In this document: in pieces, positions 1 through 9,055 of the stretch | Layout of the letters: the number at the start of each line of letters is the position of its first letter | Numbering within the stretch: position 1 is the first letter of the stretch | NCBI GenBank assembly: GCA_946415475.1 | Contig: CAMKSQ010000008.1 | Location: forward strand, 1 to 64,000 | DNA length: 64,000 bases | Source: an uncultured Bacteroidales bacterium | GTDB lineage: Bacteria; Bacteroidota; Bacteroidia; Bacteroidales; UBA932 | Direction of reading: 5' to 3' | Notes under the pieces: model-generated | Told to the model about the DNA's origin: nothing | Databases searched by the model: none | The model's input: the letters and a program-made list of their open reading frames with translations, nothing else | Made by a program: the position numbers and the translations under genes

Positions 1-54
1 CCCGAGACCCACAGCTTAGAAGGCTGTTGCTCTATCCAGCTGAGCTACGGAACC
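1..54 (-). tRNA. tRNA-Arg(TCT), 3' end cut by the window edge
   Basis: Read on the minus strand, the sequence starts with acceptor arm GGTTCCG, a D arm GCTC...GAGC, and an anticodon stem ACAGC/GCTGT around loop CTTCTAA, giving anticodon TCT (Arg). The T arm and 3' acceptor strand lie outside the window. A -7 element (CAAAGTTA on the plus strand, 72-79) sits just upstream, inside the end of the antiporter gene. Confidence 0.9.
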
Positions 55-71
55 ATCCTGTATTGGGGATG

Positions 72-79
72 CAAAGTTA
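72..79 (-). promoter_or_regulatory. -7 promoter element for tRNA-Arg
   Basis: The minus strand reads TAACTTTG, matching the Bacteroidetes -7 consensus TAnnTTTG, 17 nt before the tRNA 5' end. It overlaps the last codons of the NhaC-type gene. Confidence 0.5.
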
Positions 80-1513
80 GTGTTTTTTTATGATTTTCCA
101 ACCTATCAGGGCCACAATAAAGGACATGAAGGGCGAGAGGAGGTTGAAAAAGCAGAAGGGGGCGTACAGCAGGGTGGGGACCGACAGGATGGTGGCCTGG
201 GTCATGCCACAGCTGGACCAGGGGAAGAGGGGCGAGGTGACCGTGGCCGAGTCTTCCACGCTGCGGGACAGGAGCCGTCCCTCGTATCCGTCTTTCTCGT
301 AGGTGTGCCGATACAGATTGGACGTAAGGATCACGGACAGGTACTGGTCCGACACGATGCCGTTGAGGGCCGTACCGGTTATTACGGTGGAGCCTACCAG
401 GCCGGCGCGGGTGCGCGTGAGGGGCTGGAAGATGCGGGACAAATCGGCAATCATGCCGCTTCCCTGCATGGCGGCGCCGAAGCACATGGCGCAGATAATC
501 AGGAAAATGGTATTGAGCATGCCCAGCATGCCGCGGGTGGCCACCAGCTGGTTCACCTCCGGTACGCCGGTATCCAGCGACACCGTGTTATAGATGGTTT
601 CGACAATGCCGGCAAAGAAGATGCGGGCGTTGGAGCCGGCGGTGACGGCCTGGCCGATGGAACGCACGATCTCGGGCTGGAAAACCAGGGCCGCAATAGC
701 CGCCGCAACAACGGACAGGGCCAGGACGATGAGGGCCGGCAGCCTCTTCCAAATGAGGAACACCGTGAACGCCGGTACCAACAGGACCCAGGGCGTGAGG
801 TTGAAGGTCGATGCCAAAGTGCCGGAATACACTTCCATGGCGGCGTCGGGTGCGCCTCCGTGGGTGAGGCCCAGCACGGTGAACACCACCAGCGTAATGA
901 CAAACGACGGCACCGTGGTAATGAGCATATAGCGGATGTGCTCGAAAAGATCGACTTTATTGATTGACGATGCCAGCACGGTAGTGTCCGACAGGGGCGA
1001 GATTTTGTCACCGAAGTAGGCTCCCGAGATGATGGCGCCGGCCGTCATGGCGTCGGAGAACCCTTCGGCCCGTCCGATGCCTAACAGCGCTACACCTACC
1101 GTGGCGATGGTGGTCCAGGAGGAGCCGGTCATCACCGACACCAGCGCGCACAGCACGCATGCCGTGAGCAGGAACACCTTGGGGCTGATGATTTTGATGC
1201 CGTAATAGATGAAGGCTGGAACCACGCCGCTCATGGTCCAGGTGCCGGAAATGGCGCCGATGAACAGCAGGATGAGGATGGCGGTGGCGACGCTGCCCAC
1301 ATTCCCCACAATCTCTTTCTCGAAACTGCTCCAGGGAATTTTGTACAGCCAGATTCCGAGGCCGATGGCAACGCCCGCTGAGGCCAGCAGGGCCACCTGC
1401 GAAGCGCCCAAAATGGAATCGGCCCCGAAAATGGAGATATCCAGGGCCAAGAGTACTACCAGCACCGCAAGGGGGATCAGTGCCAGCAGGGTTCGTTTTA
1501 CATCCGTATTCAT
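77..1513 (-). CDS. NhaC-family Na+/H+ antiporter
   Basis: A 478-residue polytopic inner-membrane protein with about a dozen hydrophobic segments. The stretch GAYFGDKISPLSDTTVLAS (about residues 165-185), with its acidic and polar residues in a membrane context, is characteristic of the NhaC family (Na+/H+ or malate-lactate/Na+ antiport). Family role: exchange of cytoplasmic Na+ for protons. The exact substrate cannot be told from sequence. It starts 4 bp downstream of the preceding minus-strand gene, so the two are likely co-transcribed from the promoter at 2523-2530. It ends just before tRNA-Arg. Confidence 0.85.
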   Translation of the reverse strand: MNTDVKRTLLALIPLAVLVVLLALDISIFGADSILGASQVALLASAGVAIGLGIWLYKIPWSSFEKEIVGNVGSVATAILILLFIGAISGTWTMSGVVPAFIYYGIKIISPKVFLLTACVLCALVSVMTGSSWTTIATVGVALLGIGRAEGFSDAMTAGAIISGAYFGDKISPLSDTTVLASSINKVDLFEHIRYMLITTVPSFVITLVVFTVLGLTHGGAPDAAMEVYSGTLASTFNLTPWVLLVPAFTVFLIWKRLPALIVLALSVVAAAIAALVFQPEIVRSIGQAVTAGSNARIFFAGIVETIYNTVSLDTGVPEVNQLVATRGMLGMLNTIFLIICAMCFGAAMQGSGMIADLSRIFQPLTRTRAGLVGSTVITGTALNGIVSDQYLSVILTSNLYRHTYEKDGYEGRLLSRSVEDSATVTSPLFPWSSCGMTQATILSVPTLLYAPFCFFNLLSPFMSFIVALIGWKIIKKH

Positions 1514-1517
1514 GAGC

Positions 1518-2519
1518 CTACCGGGGACTCACGGAGAGGAGGAGCTGGAGCTCCTGGTTCACGGCGTCGGAGAAGCCGTCCTTTTGCTCGCCGGGGGTGA
1601 AGGTGTCAGCCAGGACACCGCCCTCGTATTCGATGGTGAGGCCGCTGATGCCCAGGGCGGCGATGCGGTACATGTCTTCCATGGAAGGATACAGGTACAC
1701 GAAGTTGACATCGTCACGGGCCTGGATAAGGTCGATGACGGAGCCGTCGGTGAGGGTGAGGCGGACGGGGGAGTCCACGGGGATGTGGTAGGTGTCTTTG
1801 GTGCCCAGGACGAAGGCCAGGTCCATGTCTTCCTCGTTGGTGCCCTTATAGTAAAGGTGGGTGAGGAGGATGTTATAGTCGAAGTTGGCGCCGCGGGCCA
1901 CGACCGGGTTGGAAGTGGAGAGGATGCTGTTGACGTTCTCCGTGTAGCCGGACATGGTGGCTTTGAGCTCGATGGTGCTTTCCGAAGCCTTCAGGATGGC
2001 CTGGCAGTGATTGGAGAGCAGCTCCGCAAACGTGTTCTTAGGGAAATCGGCGGTGATGAAATCGTCCGGAGTCCAGCCGGTGACGATGTCGATGGACTTG
2101 ATGCCCCGCACCATTTTTTCCATATCGGCCGGCTCGATGGCGTATTTGAGACGGCTGAGGAAGTTACCGTCGTCCATACGGCGCGGCGTGGCGGAAGGCT
2201 GGCCGATTTGCTCGGCGCGGACCAGTTTGCCGTTCTGGAGCGTAATGGCCATCTTTACCCCCTTGGGTACCACGGTGGCAGTATTCTGTACCAGGTTGAT
2301 ATACAGCAGGTAAAGTGACGATCCGTCCGGGAATCCCACCAGTTCCACGCGGGTCAGGGCGGGGATGTCGCCCAGTTTTATCGATTCATAGTCCGTGGCA
2401 ATGTGCGTCATGCCGTCCGAACGGTAATTGGTGCGGATATTCTGTGCCTGCATAATCAGCGAAACGCAAGCGAGGCAAGTGAGCAAAATGAGTCTTTTCA
2501 CGCTAAATAAGTTTTGCAT
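1518..2519 (-). CDS. Secreted protein of unknown function
   Basis: A protein of 333 residues. The frame is open much further upstream, but the start at 2519 (MQNLFSVKRLILL...) is chosen because it opens a clean signal peptide (cleavage near MQAQ) and because the upstream part runs antisense through another gene. No family is recognised. The body is mixed alpha/beta, and the C-terminal third (VYLYPSMEDMYRIAALGISGLTI region) has the look of a family of Bacteroidales periplasmic proteins that bear repeated short beta segments. It is the first gene of a two-gene unit with the antiporter. The -7 element TATCTTTG at 2523-2530 lies only 3 nt before the ATG, so the mRNA is probably leaderless. Confidence 0.65.
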   Translation of the reverse strand: MQNLFSVKRLILLTCLACVSLIMQAQNIRTNYRSDGMTHIATDYESIKLGDIPALTRVELVGFPDGSSLYLLYINLVQNTATVVPKGVKMAITLQNGKLVRAEQIGQPSATPRRMDDGNFLSRLKYAIEPADMEKMVRGIKSIDIVTGWTPDDFITADFPKNTFAELLSNHCQAILKASESTIELKATMSGYTENVNSILSTSNPVVARGANFDYNILLTHLYYKGTNEEDMDLAFVLGTKDTYHIPVDSPVRLTLTDGSVIDLIQARDDVNFVYLYPSMEDMYRIAALGISGLTIEYEGGVLADTFTPGEQKDGFSDAVNQELQLLLSVSPR

Positions 2520-2522
2520 GCG

Positions 2523-2551
2523 CAAAGATAGCAAAATTTGTATTACTTTTG
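2523..2551. promoter_or_regulatory. Divergent pair of -7 promoter elements
   Basis: Minus strand TATCTTTG (2523-2530) and plus strand TACTTTTG (2544-2551) are both exact TAnnTTTG matches, back to back. They leave only 3 and 4 nt respectively before the start codons at 2519 and 2556. Both transcripts would begin at or next to the ATG. Confidence 0.6.
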
Positions 2552-2555
2552 CATT

Positions 2556-3446
2556 ATGAAACGTTTCATAATTGTCCTTACCACTCTCTTTTCCCTTCTT
2601 TCCTGTGGAAAAAACGGAACAGACGGTCTCTATATCAGTGTACGGAATACCTGCTGGCAAATCTCCACGGAAACGCAGGTGGCATGGCCTTGCTTCATCG
2701 GCAGCGATGTTGTCTCCATCGTGCAGGTAAACCATGAGATGGGCGCTTACCAGATTCAGAACGGTACCTATGCGGTGGACGGCCACCGGGTAAGCATCGC
2801 AGCGGAATCGTCCATCCTGATGGTGCGCACCTTCTCCAACCTGAAAAACAGCAGCAATAAAAACTTGCAGCGCCTTTCGCCGGAAGCTCCTTCTTCTCTC
2901 GAAGGCACATTGTGGGTATCCATGAAAGGCTACGATTTCACCTTTGTCTATAATGGAAAAGATAACCAATTCCTGTCCGGCCATTTCTTCAATTATGCCC
3001 GCAGGGAGGGCTTCCCTTATGGCTGGGACTGGGAAGCGGGTACTTACACCCTGAACGGCCACCAATACCAGGTGGACGGGCAAACGGCTACATTTTACGG
3101 CGACAAATTCATGCTGACGGATGAGTTGGCCGTACCGCGCGTATATAAGGCCGGCAGTATGGCGGGAACTTCCTCTCTGGAAGGGACCGTGTGGCTGCTG
3201 CAAACCACCAGCTATCCCGGCTTCATTATCTTTACCACCGCTACGGAGTTTGTGCGCGTCCTGGTGAACAGCAACGTTATCTTCTTGGTGTTGGAAGGCA
3301 CATACAGCTTAAAAGGAAACTCCCTCGAGTTCGAGACGAACGCGGAGGAGTTATGCAGAACTTGCACCATTGAAGACGGCAAGTTTACGTATTTGGAGCG
3401 GACTTACGCCCTGACCGACTTTACGGATTCTGTGGTGACCCCTTAA
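2556..3446 (+). CDS. Lipoprotein of unknown function
   Basis: A 296-residue protein. The start at MKRFIIVLTTLFSLLSCGKN gives a lipoprotein signal peptide with lipobox LLSC, so it is probably anchored to the outer membrane. The body contains three spaced segments of the form 'SLEGT-(L/V)W' followed by aromatic-rich beta strands (about residues 108-125, 210-230 and a diverged one). This suggests two or three copies of a small beta-sheet domain resembling lipocalin-like META/heat-shock-type repeats. No enzyme motif is seen. Its 3' end overlaps the convergent Wzz-like gene by 26 bp. Confidence 0.65.
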   Translation: MKRFIIVLTTLFSLLSCGKNGTDGLYISVRNTCWQISTETQVAWPCFIGSDVVSIVQVNHEMGAYQIQNGTYAVDGHRVSIAAESSILMVRTFSNLKNSSNKNLQRLSPEAPSSLEGTLWVSMKGYDFTFVYNGKDNQFLSGHFFNYARREGFPYGWDWEAGTYTLNGHQYQVDGQTATFYGDKFMLTDELAVPRVYKAGSMAGTSSLEGTVWLLQTTSYPGFIIFTTATEFVRVLVNSNVIFLVLEGTYSLKGNSLEFETNAEELCRTCTIEDGKFTYLERTYALTDFTDSVVTP

Positions 3447-4554
3447 GCATTTCCTTGACTTTGGGGAGGTAACCCTTTCCAAGGACAATTCCACAACCCA
3501 GTATAAATCCCAGGAACGTCCACACGATGAGCGTTTTGGCGCGGCTGTTGGACGGCTGGCGGGGCACCGTTACCGGCTGGATGACGGTGAGCATGGGCGT
3601 GTCCATTTTCACCTGCATCTTGGCCTGTTCCAGCTGTTTGGCCAGTTCTGTATAGATGGCGCTGGAAACCCCGTATTTACTTTGGATGCGCTCCTGTTCG
3701 ATACGGGCGCGCGTAGTGGGCATGTCCTGAGAACGGTCACGGATAGTGGCCAGCTGGGCCTGCAGCGATTCCGTCTCTTTCTTTACCTCGTCATACCGGG
3801 CCTGTACATAATTGAGGTTATCCTCCGCTTTCTCTGTACGGAAGCGGGTAATCTCGTCCTGAAGCAGCTGCTGTGCCTTCATGGCCAGTTCTGCGGTTTG
3901 CAGGGGCTCGGAGCCGTTCACGGTAAGGGTGAGGTAGCCTTCTTTCTTATCAACGGCCAGGGTGACGTTTTGGGCAATAGCCTTGATCAAGCGTTCTTCG
4001 TCTTTGGTAATCATGATGGGCTTGGGGAGGGAATCCGCCGCCCCGCCGACACCCAACACCGGATCCGGTTTCTCCTTGCGGATCATGCCCAGCAGGGTGC
4101 CGGGCAACCCGACAGTGTACTTGAGAATGTAACTCATGACCGTGGGCTTGTTGTACTCCTTGGCGTAGGTGTACATGCTTACCATCGTGTCTGCTTTCTC
4201 ATAATGCAGCGGCGTGTACATGAGCTCCCGACGGAACGGGACGCTGCTCACAATCTGCGGATAGATGAGCGGAGAGAGTTCCGATCCGGTATTGCTCATG
4301 CCCAGGTCGATACCGGCCAGCGAGGCCAGGGAACTCAGGGAAGAGGAGGAGCGGGACTTCATCTGCGGAACCATGGTGCTGGAGACGGTGTAGGTGCGTT
4401 TCATAGTGAGCGCCGCTACCAGTCCCAGGGCGATGAAGATGGCCGTGACGATGATGACGGTTTTGCGGCCTTCCCACAGGCTCCTCACGAGAGCCATGAT
4501 ATCCAGGCCTTCATCCTCTTCAACAGGGGTATTATAGGTACGATTTTCGTCCAT
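3421..4554 (-). CDS. Wzz-like chain-length determinant / polysaccharide co-polymerase
   Basis: A 377-residue protein with the family layout: an N-terminal Wzz domain with a first membrane helix at about residues 32-52, a long periplasmic coiled-coil region (about 235-300, rich in E, K and Q), and a second helix near residues 345-365 preceded by a proline-rich stretch (PVTVPRQPSN). Such proteins regulate the length or export of surface polysaccharide from the inner membrane. No cytoplasmic tyrosine-kinase domain follows, so this is a kinase-free form. It starts 2 bp after the stop of the SLBB exporter gene, indicating one operon. Confidence 0.85.
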   Translation of the reverse strand: MDENRTYNTPVEEDEGLDIMALVRSLWEGRKTVIIVTAIFIALGLVAALTMKRTYTVSSTMVPQMKSRSSSSLSSLASLAGIDLGMSNTGSELSPLIYPQIVSSVPFRRELMYTPLHYEKADTMVSMYTYAKEYNKPTVMSYILKYTVGLPGTLLGMIRKEKPDPVLGVGGAADSLPKPIMITKDEERLIKAIAQNVTLAVDKKEGYLTLTVNGSEPLQTAELAMKAQQLLQDEITRFRTEKAEDNLNYVQARYDEVKKETESLQAQLATIRDRSQDMPTTRARIEQERIQSKYGVSSAIYTELAKQLEQAKMQVKMDTPMLTVIQPVTVPRQPSNSRAKTLIVWTFLGFILGCGIVLGKGYLPKVKEMLKGSPQNP

Positions 4555-4556
4555 AA

Positions 4557-7250
4557 TTAATTAAGTCTTTCGATGAGCAGGATCATGGAGACGATGGAGG
4601 TGAGGCTGGACAGGGCGCCGGCGGCGATCTTGTCCCACTCGGGCTTCTCCTTAGGCTTCTGGTCCTTCTCGCGTTTCTCCAGGTTCATCTTCATGGAAAT
4701 CGTGCTGCCGGGTTCTACCTTAGGATATATACGTATCCACATGAAGCGGCGTGTGCTGAGGCTTTCGCCGTTAGGCCGGGTGACAGTGACGCTATTGCGG
4801 TCTGCGTATTTGTCAAAGCCGCCGGCATTGTGGTTGATGTACCACTTGGCGTTGTGGGCACCCTGGTAGGTAACAGTCTTGTGGGTGGCAGAGAAATCGG
4901 CCGGAACGTACTGGCCAATACGGGTGCCGGTTTCACGGATGACCACCGTGTTTTCATGGCGCACCACGTTGATGACGTCTCCGTCCATGAGGATGGGGTC
5001 GTTTCGCTCGTTGCGCTTAGTGGAGAGGGCCTTTTTCAGGTCTATGGCGATGTTGCCGCGACCATTGAAGGTGCGGAAAAGGGTTGCAGAGTTTTCTGCA
5101 TCTGCCAGCAAGCCACCGGCCATCTCGATGATGGTGGAGAGCTGGGTGAGGTCATCGTTCAGCACATAGGTGCCCGGGTACTTCACGCGGCCGTTGAGCT
5201 CGATGGAGCGGCCCGTAGTGAAGTTGGGCGTCATGCGGGCTACGATATGGTCGTAGGGCTGCAGCTGGAAGTTGGGATCCGTGCAGTTGAAATGCTCGTC
5301 CACGGCCACGGTGACATAGGAGAAGTCGACTTCGTCCGATTTGGAAATATCCATGCGGTATACCTGGATGCGGTCGAAGGAGGCGCCGGTGCTGAGGCCG
5401 CCGGCCATGGCGATCATGTCATGCAAGGTGAGCCCGCTGTCAAAGGTGACGGAGGTGGGGTTGTTCACAGCACCGCTGATCCGCACTTCGCCGATGTTGG
5501 TATATGTGGTGTTGTCGTACACGTTCAGCACATCCCCGGGCTGCAGGAGCAGGTCTCCTTCTTTTTCCAGGTTGACCGGAATGTACTGCATTTTCTCGGG
5601 GTTGGTGATATCCTGGCGGAAGATGTAGGCGACAGGGTAGACGGAAGGTCTTACGCCGCCGGCAAGTTCAATGGCCTGGGTGACCGTCATGCGGTCGTTG
5701 AGGCCGAAGCTGCGGGTGAAGGGACGGCGTACCTGACCGTTCACGGCGATGGTAGCAACGTCACGGTAGTCGGCCTGTTCCAGCACGGAGACGGCGTCGC
5801 GGGCCTCCAGCCGGAAGTCCGGATTACCGTTGATACCCGGGAAGGGAATCGTAAACACCTCCCGGGTCTCGTCCGGACGGGTACGCTCCACGATGACAAT
5901 GTCCGTTCGGGCGGTATAACGCGGTTTGGCGTTCTCCAACAGGGTGGTAAGGCTGCGGTTGTTGTCCAGGTTATATCGGCCCGGATAATAGACATCTCCG
6001 CTAATATTGACGAAGTCCTCCAGGGGTGCATTGGCAACAAGGATGTTGACGGCGTCTCCGGGCAGCATGTTCACTACCTGGCGACCGGAGAGAACATCTG
6101 CCAGCTTGAATTCCAGCAGCTGCGGCTTGTTGTCCACGAAGCGGTCTATCTGCATGTACTCCGTATAGGCATTCTCGGTGAGGCCGCCGGCGTAATTGAT
6201 GAGGTCCAGCAAGGTTTCTCCTTCAATGAGTTCATAGCGCATGGGGCGCTTGACGGCACCTTGGATGTTCACCACTTTTTGGGCCATGGGAACAAAGAGA
6301 ACATCGTTGTTCTGGATGTCATAATAGGAGCTTTCCGTGGGATTCATCATGTATTTGTACAGGTCCAGGGTGTAGGTTTTACCGCCACGGGAGAGCTGGA
6401 TGTTACGGATGGTACCTTTCTCGGTGGGACCACCGGCTGCGACCAGGGCGTTGAACACCGTGTTGAGGGCGCTGATGGTAAAGCCGCCCTGCACGCCCAC
6501 TTCACCGTAGATGCTTACGCTAAGGGTACGGGCGGTGCTGATGGTGACGGCAATCTGGTCCTGGCGGAAGGAATAGTGCTGGGCCAATTTGGTTTTGACG
6601 GCGGCACGGGCCTGGGCCAGGGTGAGGCCCTTCAGGAAAATCTTGGTGGAGCCGGCCGGCTGGATGGAGCCGTCCGGACTGATGCGCTGGTGGATTTCCG
6701 TCTGGGAAGAGCCGAAGATGGAGATATGGATTTCATCGCCTTCTCCTAATACATAGGAATCCGGGGCCTGGGCACCGTCTGTGGTACGGAATACGTCCAG
6801 CGACTTGCCGGTGAAGAAGGAATGGCCGTAAATATCATTACCGGCGGTAGGGGAGACATGGTTCTCTTCCAGCGCCTTTTCCAAGGCTTGTTCGGCAGCG
6901 GCTTCGCCCATGGTGGTCTGTACCAGGTCAGAAGAGGATACGGTAGGAGCCACGACAGGGGCAGCCTGCGTTCCGGCGCCCAGCGTATCGGCAGGGTTGG
7001 CAGATTTGGCGTTTTTCTCTTCCTGCATCCGGTTCAGGATATCGATAACCCTTCCCTGATAACTGGGATAATCGGCAGGTTGGATGGCATCTACGTCAAT
7101 GCCCTCTTGCAACAGGCGGGCGCGGACTTCCGATTCAGTGAGGCCGCGCTTTGCCAGTTCTGCACGGGCCAGGGACATCATGTTTGCGGACTGGGCAAGC
7201 GCTACTATGGATAGCAGAATGCACAGTAAAACCGAGACAATCTTTTTCAT
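4557..7250 (-). CDS. SLBB-domain polysaccharide export protein (Wza/OPX-like)
   Basis: An 897-residue secreted protein. It begins with a signal peptide (MKKIVSVLLCILLSIVALAQ), followed by a Poly_export motif region (YVLGEGDEIHISIFGSSQTE, about residues 165-185) and several successive SLBB-type beta-grasp repeats. Each repeat carries a 'I-x-G-x-V...P-(G/T)-x-Y/F' pattern with 'LxDLIxxAGG' or 'L..MIAMAGG' signatures (around residues 345, 530, 610 and 700). A hydrophobic tail helix sits at the extreme C-terminus (SIVSMILLIERLN). It is much longer than E. coli Wza (about 380 aa), as usual for Bacteroidetes. Together with the Wzz-like gene it forms an envelope-polysaccharide export pair. Glycosyltransferases are not in the window. 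Confidence 0.9.
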   Translation of the reverse strand: MKKIVSVLLCILLSIVALAQSANMMSLARAELAKRGLTESEVRARLLQEGIDVDAIQPADYPSYQGRVIDILNRMQEEKNAKSANPADTLGAGTQAAPVVAPTVSSSDLVQTTMGEAAAEQALEKALEENHVSPTAGNDIYGHSFFTGKSLDVFRTTDGAQAPDSYVLGEGDEIHISIFGSSQTEIHQRISPDGSIQPAGSTKIFLKGLTLAQARAAVKTKLAQHYSFRQDQIAVTISTARTLSVSIYGEVGVQGGFTISALNTVFNALVAAGGPTEKGTIRNIQLSRGGKTYTLDLYKYMMNPTESSYYDIQNNDVLFVPMAQKVVNIQGAVKRPMRYELIEGETLLDLINYAGGLTENAYTEYMQIDRFVDNKPQLLEFKLADVLSGRQVVNMLPGDAVNILVANAPLEDFVNISGDVYYPGRYNLDNNRSLTTLLENAKPRYTARTDIVIVERTRPDETREVFTIPFPGINGNPDFRLEARDAVSVLEQADYRDVATIAVNGQVRRPFTRSFGLNDRMTVTQAIELAGGVRPSVYPVAYIFRQDITNPEKMQYIPVNLEKEGDLLLQPGDVLNVYDNTTYTNIGEVRISGAVNNPTSVTFDSGLTLHDMIAMAGGLSTGASFDRIQVYRMDISKSDEVDFSYVTVAVDEHFNCTDPNFQLQPYDHIVARMTPNFTTGRSIELNGRVKYPGTYVLNDDLTQLSTIIEMAGGLLADAENSATLFRTFNGRGNIAIDLKKALSTKRNERNDPILMDGDVINVVRHENTVVIRETGTRIGQYVPADFSATHKTVTYQGAHNAKWYINHNAGGFDKYADRNSVTVTRPNGESLSTRRFMWIRIYPKVEPGSTISMKMNLEKREKDQKPKEKPEWDKIAAGALSSLTSIVSMILLIERLN

Positions 7251-7296
7251 ATAGCAATAATCGTTGTTACAACTTTATAATAGGTCATAAGACATG

Positions 7297-7304
7297 CAAA
7301 GTTA
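7297..7304 (-). promoter_or_regulatory. -7 promoter element for the SLBB exporter operon
   Basis: The minus strand reads TAACTTTG, 46 nt upstream of the ATG at 7250. It lies back to back with the plus-strand element at 7319-7326. Confidence 0.5.
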
Positions 7305-7318
7305 CAAAAAATAATTCG

Positions 7319-7326
7319 TATCTTTG
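7319..7326 (+). promoter_or_regulatory. -7 promoter element for the Na/Pi cotransporter
   Basis: TATCTTTG, an exact TAnnTTTG match, 28 nt before the ATG at 7355. Confidence 0.5.
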
Positions 7327-7354
7327 CCTTCACGCAACCAAAACATGACGTTAA

Positions 7355-9052
7355 ATGGATATCGCACTTCCAATTTTTAAACTTCTGGGCAGCATCGCCC
7401 TCCTGATTTACGGCATGAAAGTCATGAGCGAGGCCCTGCAGAAGATGGCAGGTCCGCAGCTGCGTCACCTGTTGGGCGCCATGACTACCAATCGTTTTTC
7501 CGGTGTCCTTACCGGTGCGCTGGTTACGGTAGCCGTCCAGTCTTCGGCAGCTACAACCGTGATGACGGTGTCGTTCGTCAATGCAGCCCTCCTTACCCTG
7601 GCGCAGGCTATCTCCATTATCATGGGCGCCAATATCGGTACCACCATGAGCGCCTGGATCATGAGCGCAGGTTTCTCCTTTAATGTGACTATGCTGGTTT
7701 GGCCGGCCTTCCTGGCGGGTATTATCCTCATCCAGACCGGCAAGCACCGTTATATCGGCGATTTCCTCTTCGGTCTGTCGTTCCTGCTGTTCGCCCTGGG
7801 CATGCTCAAGGAAACGGGCATCGAGCTGGACCTGGCCAGCAAGCCGGCCGTGGTGGCGTTCTTCGCCCAGTTCAAGACCAATTACGGAACCATCCTGCTG
7901 TTCCTGCTCATCGGCTCCATCCTTACGGCCATGGTGCAGTCTTCGGCAGCCCTGATGGCCATCACCATGGTGCTCTGCTCCACCGGTGCCATTACCATTT
8001 TCCAGGGTATTGCACTGGTGATGGGTGAGAACATCGGCACCACCGTTACCGCCAACCTGGCGGCCATGTCGGCCAATACCCAGGCGCGGCGTACGGCTAT
8101 GGCGCACCTGTTTTTCAACCTGTTCGGTGTGCTGTGGGTGCTCATATTCTTCTTCCCCTTCGTGCGGATGGTGTGCGGCGTGGTGGGCCTGGATCCCATG
8201 GCGGAAAGCCAGACGCCCACGCAGCTTTCCTTCGCTCTGGCAGCTTTCCATACGGCTTTCAACTTGATTAATACCGCCATCCTCATCTGGTTCATTCCGC
8301 AGATCGAAAAGCTGGTGTGCTGGATTATCAAGCCGCGCAAGGAAGAGCAGGAAGACGAATTCCGTCTGCAGTTTATCAGCAGCGGTATCATGAAGACCCC
8401 GGAAATCTCCGTGCTGCAGGCGCAGAAGGAAATTGCCGTCTTCGGCACCCAGATGCAGAAGATGCTGGATATGGTGAAGGAATTGTGGGAGACGGAAGGG
8501 GACGATGCCTTCGTCAAACTGTTCGACCGCATCAAGAAGTACGAGGACGAGTCCGACAAGATGGAAAACGAGATCGGCAAGTACCTGGGGCAGGTGAGCG
8601 ACGCCCACCTGTCGGACGATACCAAGGAGAAGATCCGCGGCATGAACCGTCAGATCGGCGAGCTGGAGTCTATCGGCGACAGCTGCTTCAACCTGGCGCG
8701 TATCCTGCAGCGCAAGCGGGATAAGAAAGTACATTTTGACGATGACCAGTGGGGCGGCGTGGTGCAGATGCACGAATTGGTGAAAGGTGCCATGGCCCGG
8801 ATGAACGAAACGCTGAGGGGCCGCAAGGAAGACTTCACCATCGAGCAGTCTGCGGAATTCGAGCGCCGGATCAACGACAAGCGCAACACCCTCAAGCAGC
8901 AAAGCCTGGCCGATGTCGACAACCGCGTATACAGCTACGACAACGGTACGGTTTACATGGACCTGGTGAACGAGCTGGAAAAGGTGGGCGACTATGTGCT
9001 GAACGTGGTTGAGGCCCGTCTGGGCCAGGAAGCCATCACTAACGCAGACTAA
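7355..9052 (+). CDS. Na+/phosphate cotransporter (NptA/PNaS family) with PhoU-like tail
   Basis: A 565-residue protein. The N-terminal half (about 1-320) is membrane-embedded and carries the two inverted family repeats with the signatures VQSSAATTVMTVSFV (about 62-76) and VQSSAALMAITMVL (about 194-207), plus 'GANIGTT' and 'GENIGTT'. The C-terminal half (about 345-560) is soluble and helical like PhoU. Known role of the family: Na+-driven phosphate uptake, or phosphate or stress homeostasis. Codon use is strongly CTG for leucine, unlike the genes of the island downstream. The GTPase gene follows after 3 bp. Confidence 0.9.
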   Translation: MDIALPIFKLLGSIALLIYGMKVMSEALQKMAGPQLRHLLGAMTTNRFSGVLTGALVTVAVQSSAATTVMTVSFVNAALLTLAQAISIIMGANIGTTMSAWIMSAGFSFNVTMLVWPAFLAGIILIQTGKHRYIGDFLFGLSFLLFALGMLKETGIELDLASKPAVVAFFAQFKTNYGTILLFLLIGSILTAMVQSSAALMAITMVLCSTGAITIFQGIALVMGENIGTTVTANLAAMSANTQARRTAMAHLFFNLFGVLWVLIFFFPFVRMVCGVVGLDPMAESQTPTQLSFALAAFHTAFNLINTAILIWFIPQIEKLVCWIIKPRKEEQEDEFRLQFISSGIMKTPEISVLQAQKEIAVFGTQMQKMLDMVKELWETEGDDAFVKLFDRIKKYEDESDKMENEIGKYLGQVSDAHLSDDTKEKIRGMNRQIGELESIGDSCFNLARILQRKRDKKVHFDDDQWGGVVQMHELVKGAMARMNETLRGRKEDFTIEQSAEFERRINDKRNTLKQQSLADVDNRVYSYDNGTVYMDLVNELEKVGDYVLNVVEARLGQEAITNAD

Positions 9053-9055
9053 ATA

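Noticed and set aside
2520..3203. Upstream extension of the minus-strand secreted protein (to 3203)
   Set aside because: This part lies antisense to a lipoprotein gene with its own signal peptide, and the true signal peptide starts at 2519.
4830..6749. Long plus-strand open frame antisense to the SLBB exporter
   Set aside because: No domain, and Gly/His/Val-rich. A shadow of the exporter gene.
7247..8902. Long (551-codon) minus-strand open frame antisense to the Na/Pi cotransporter
   Set aside because: Low-complexity His/Gln/Gly-rich translation typical of GC-biased antisense frames. The sense gene is well supported.
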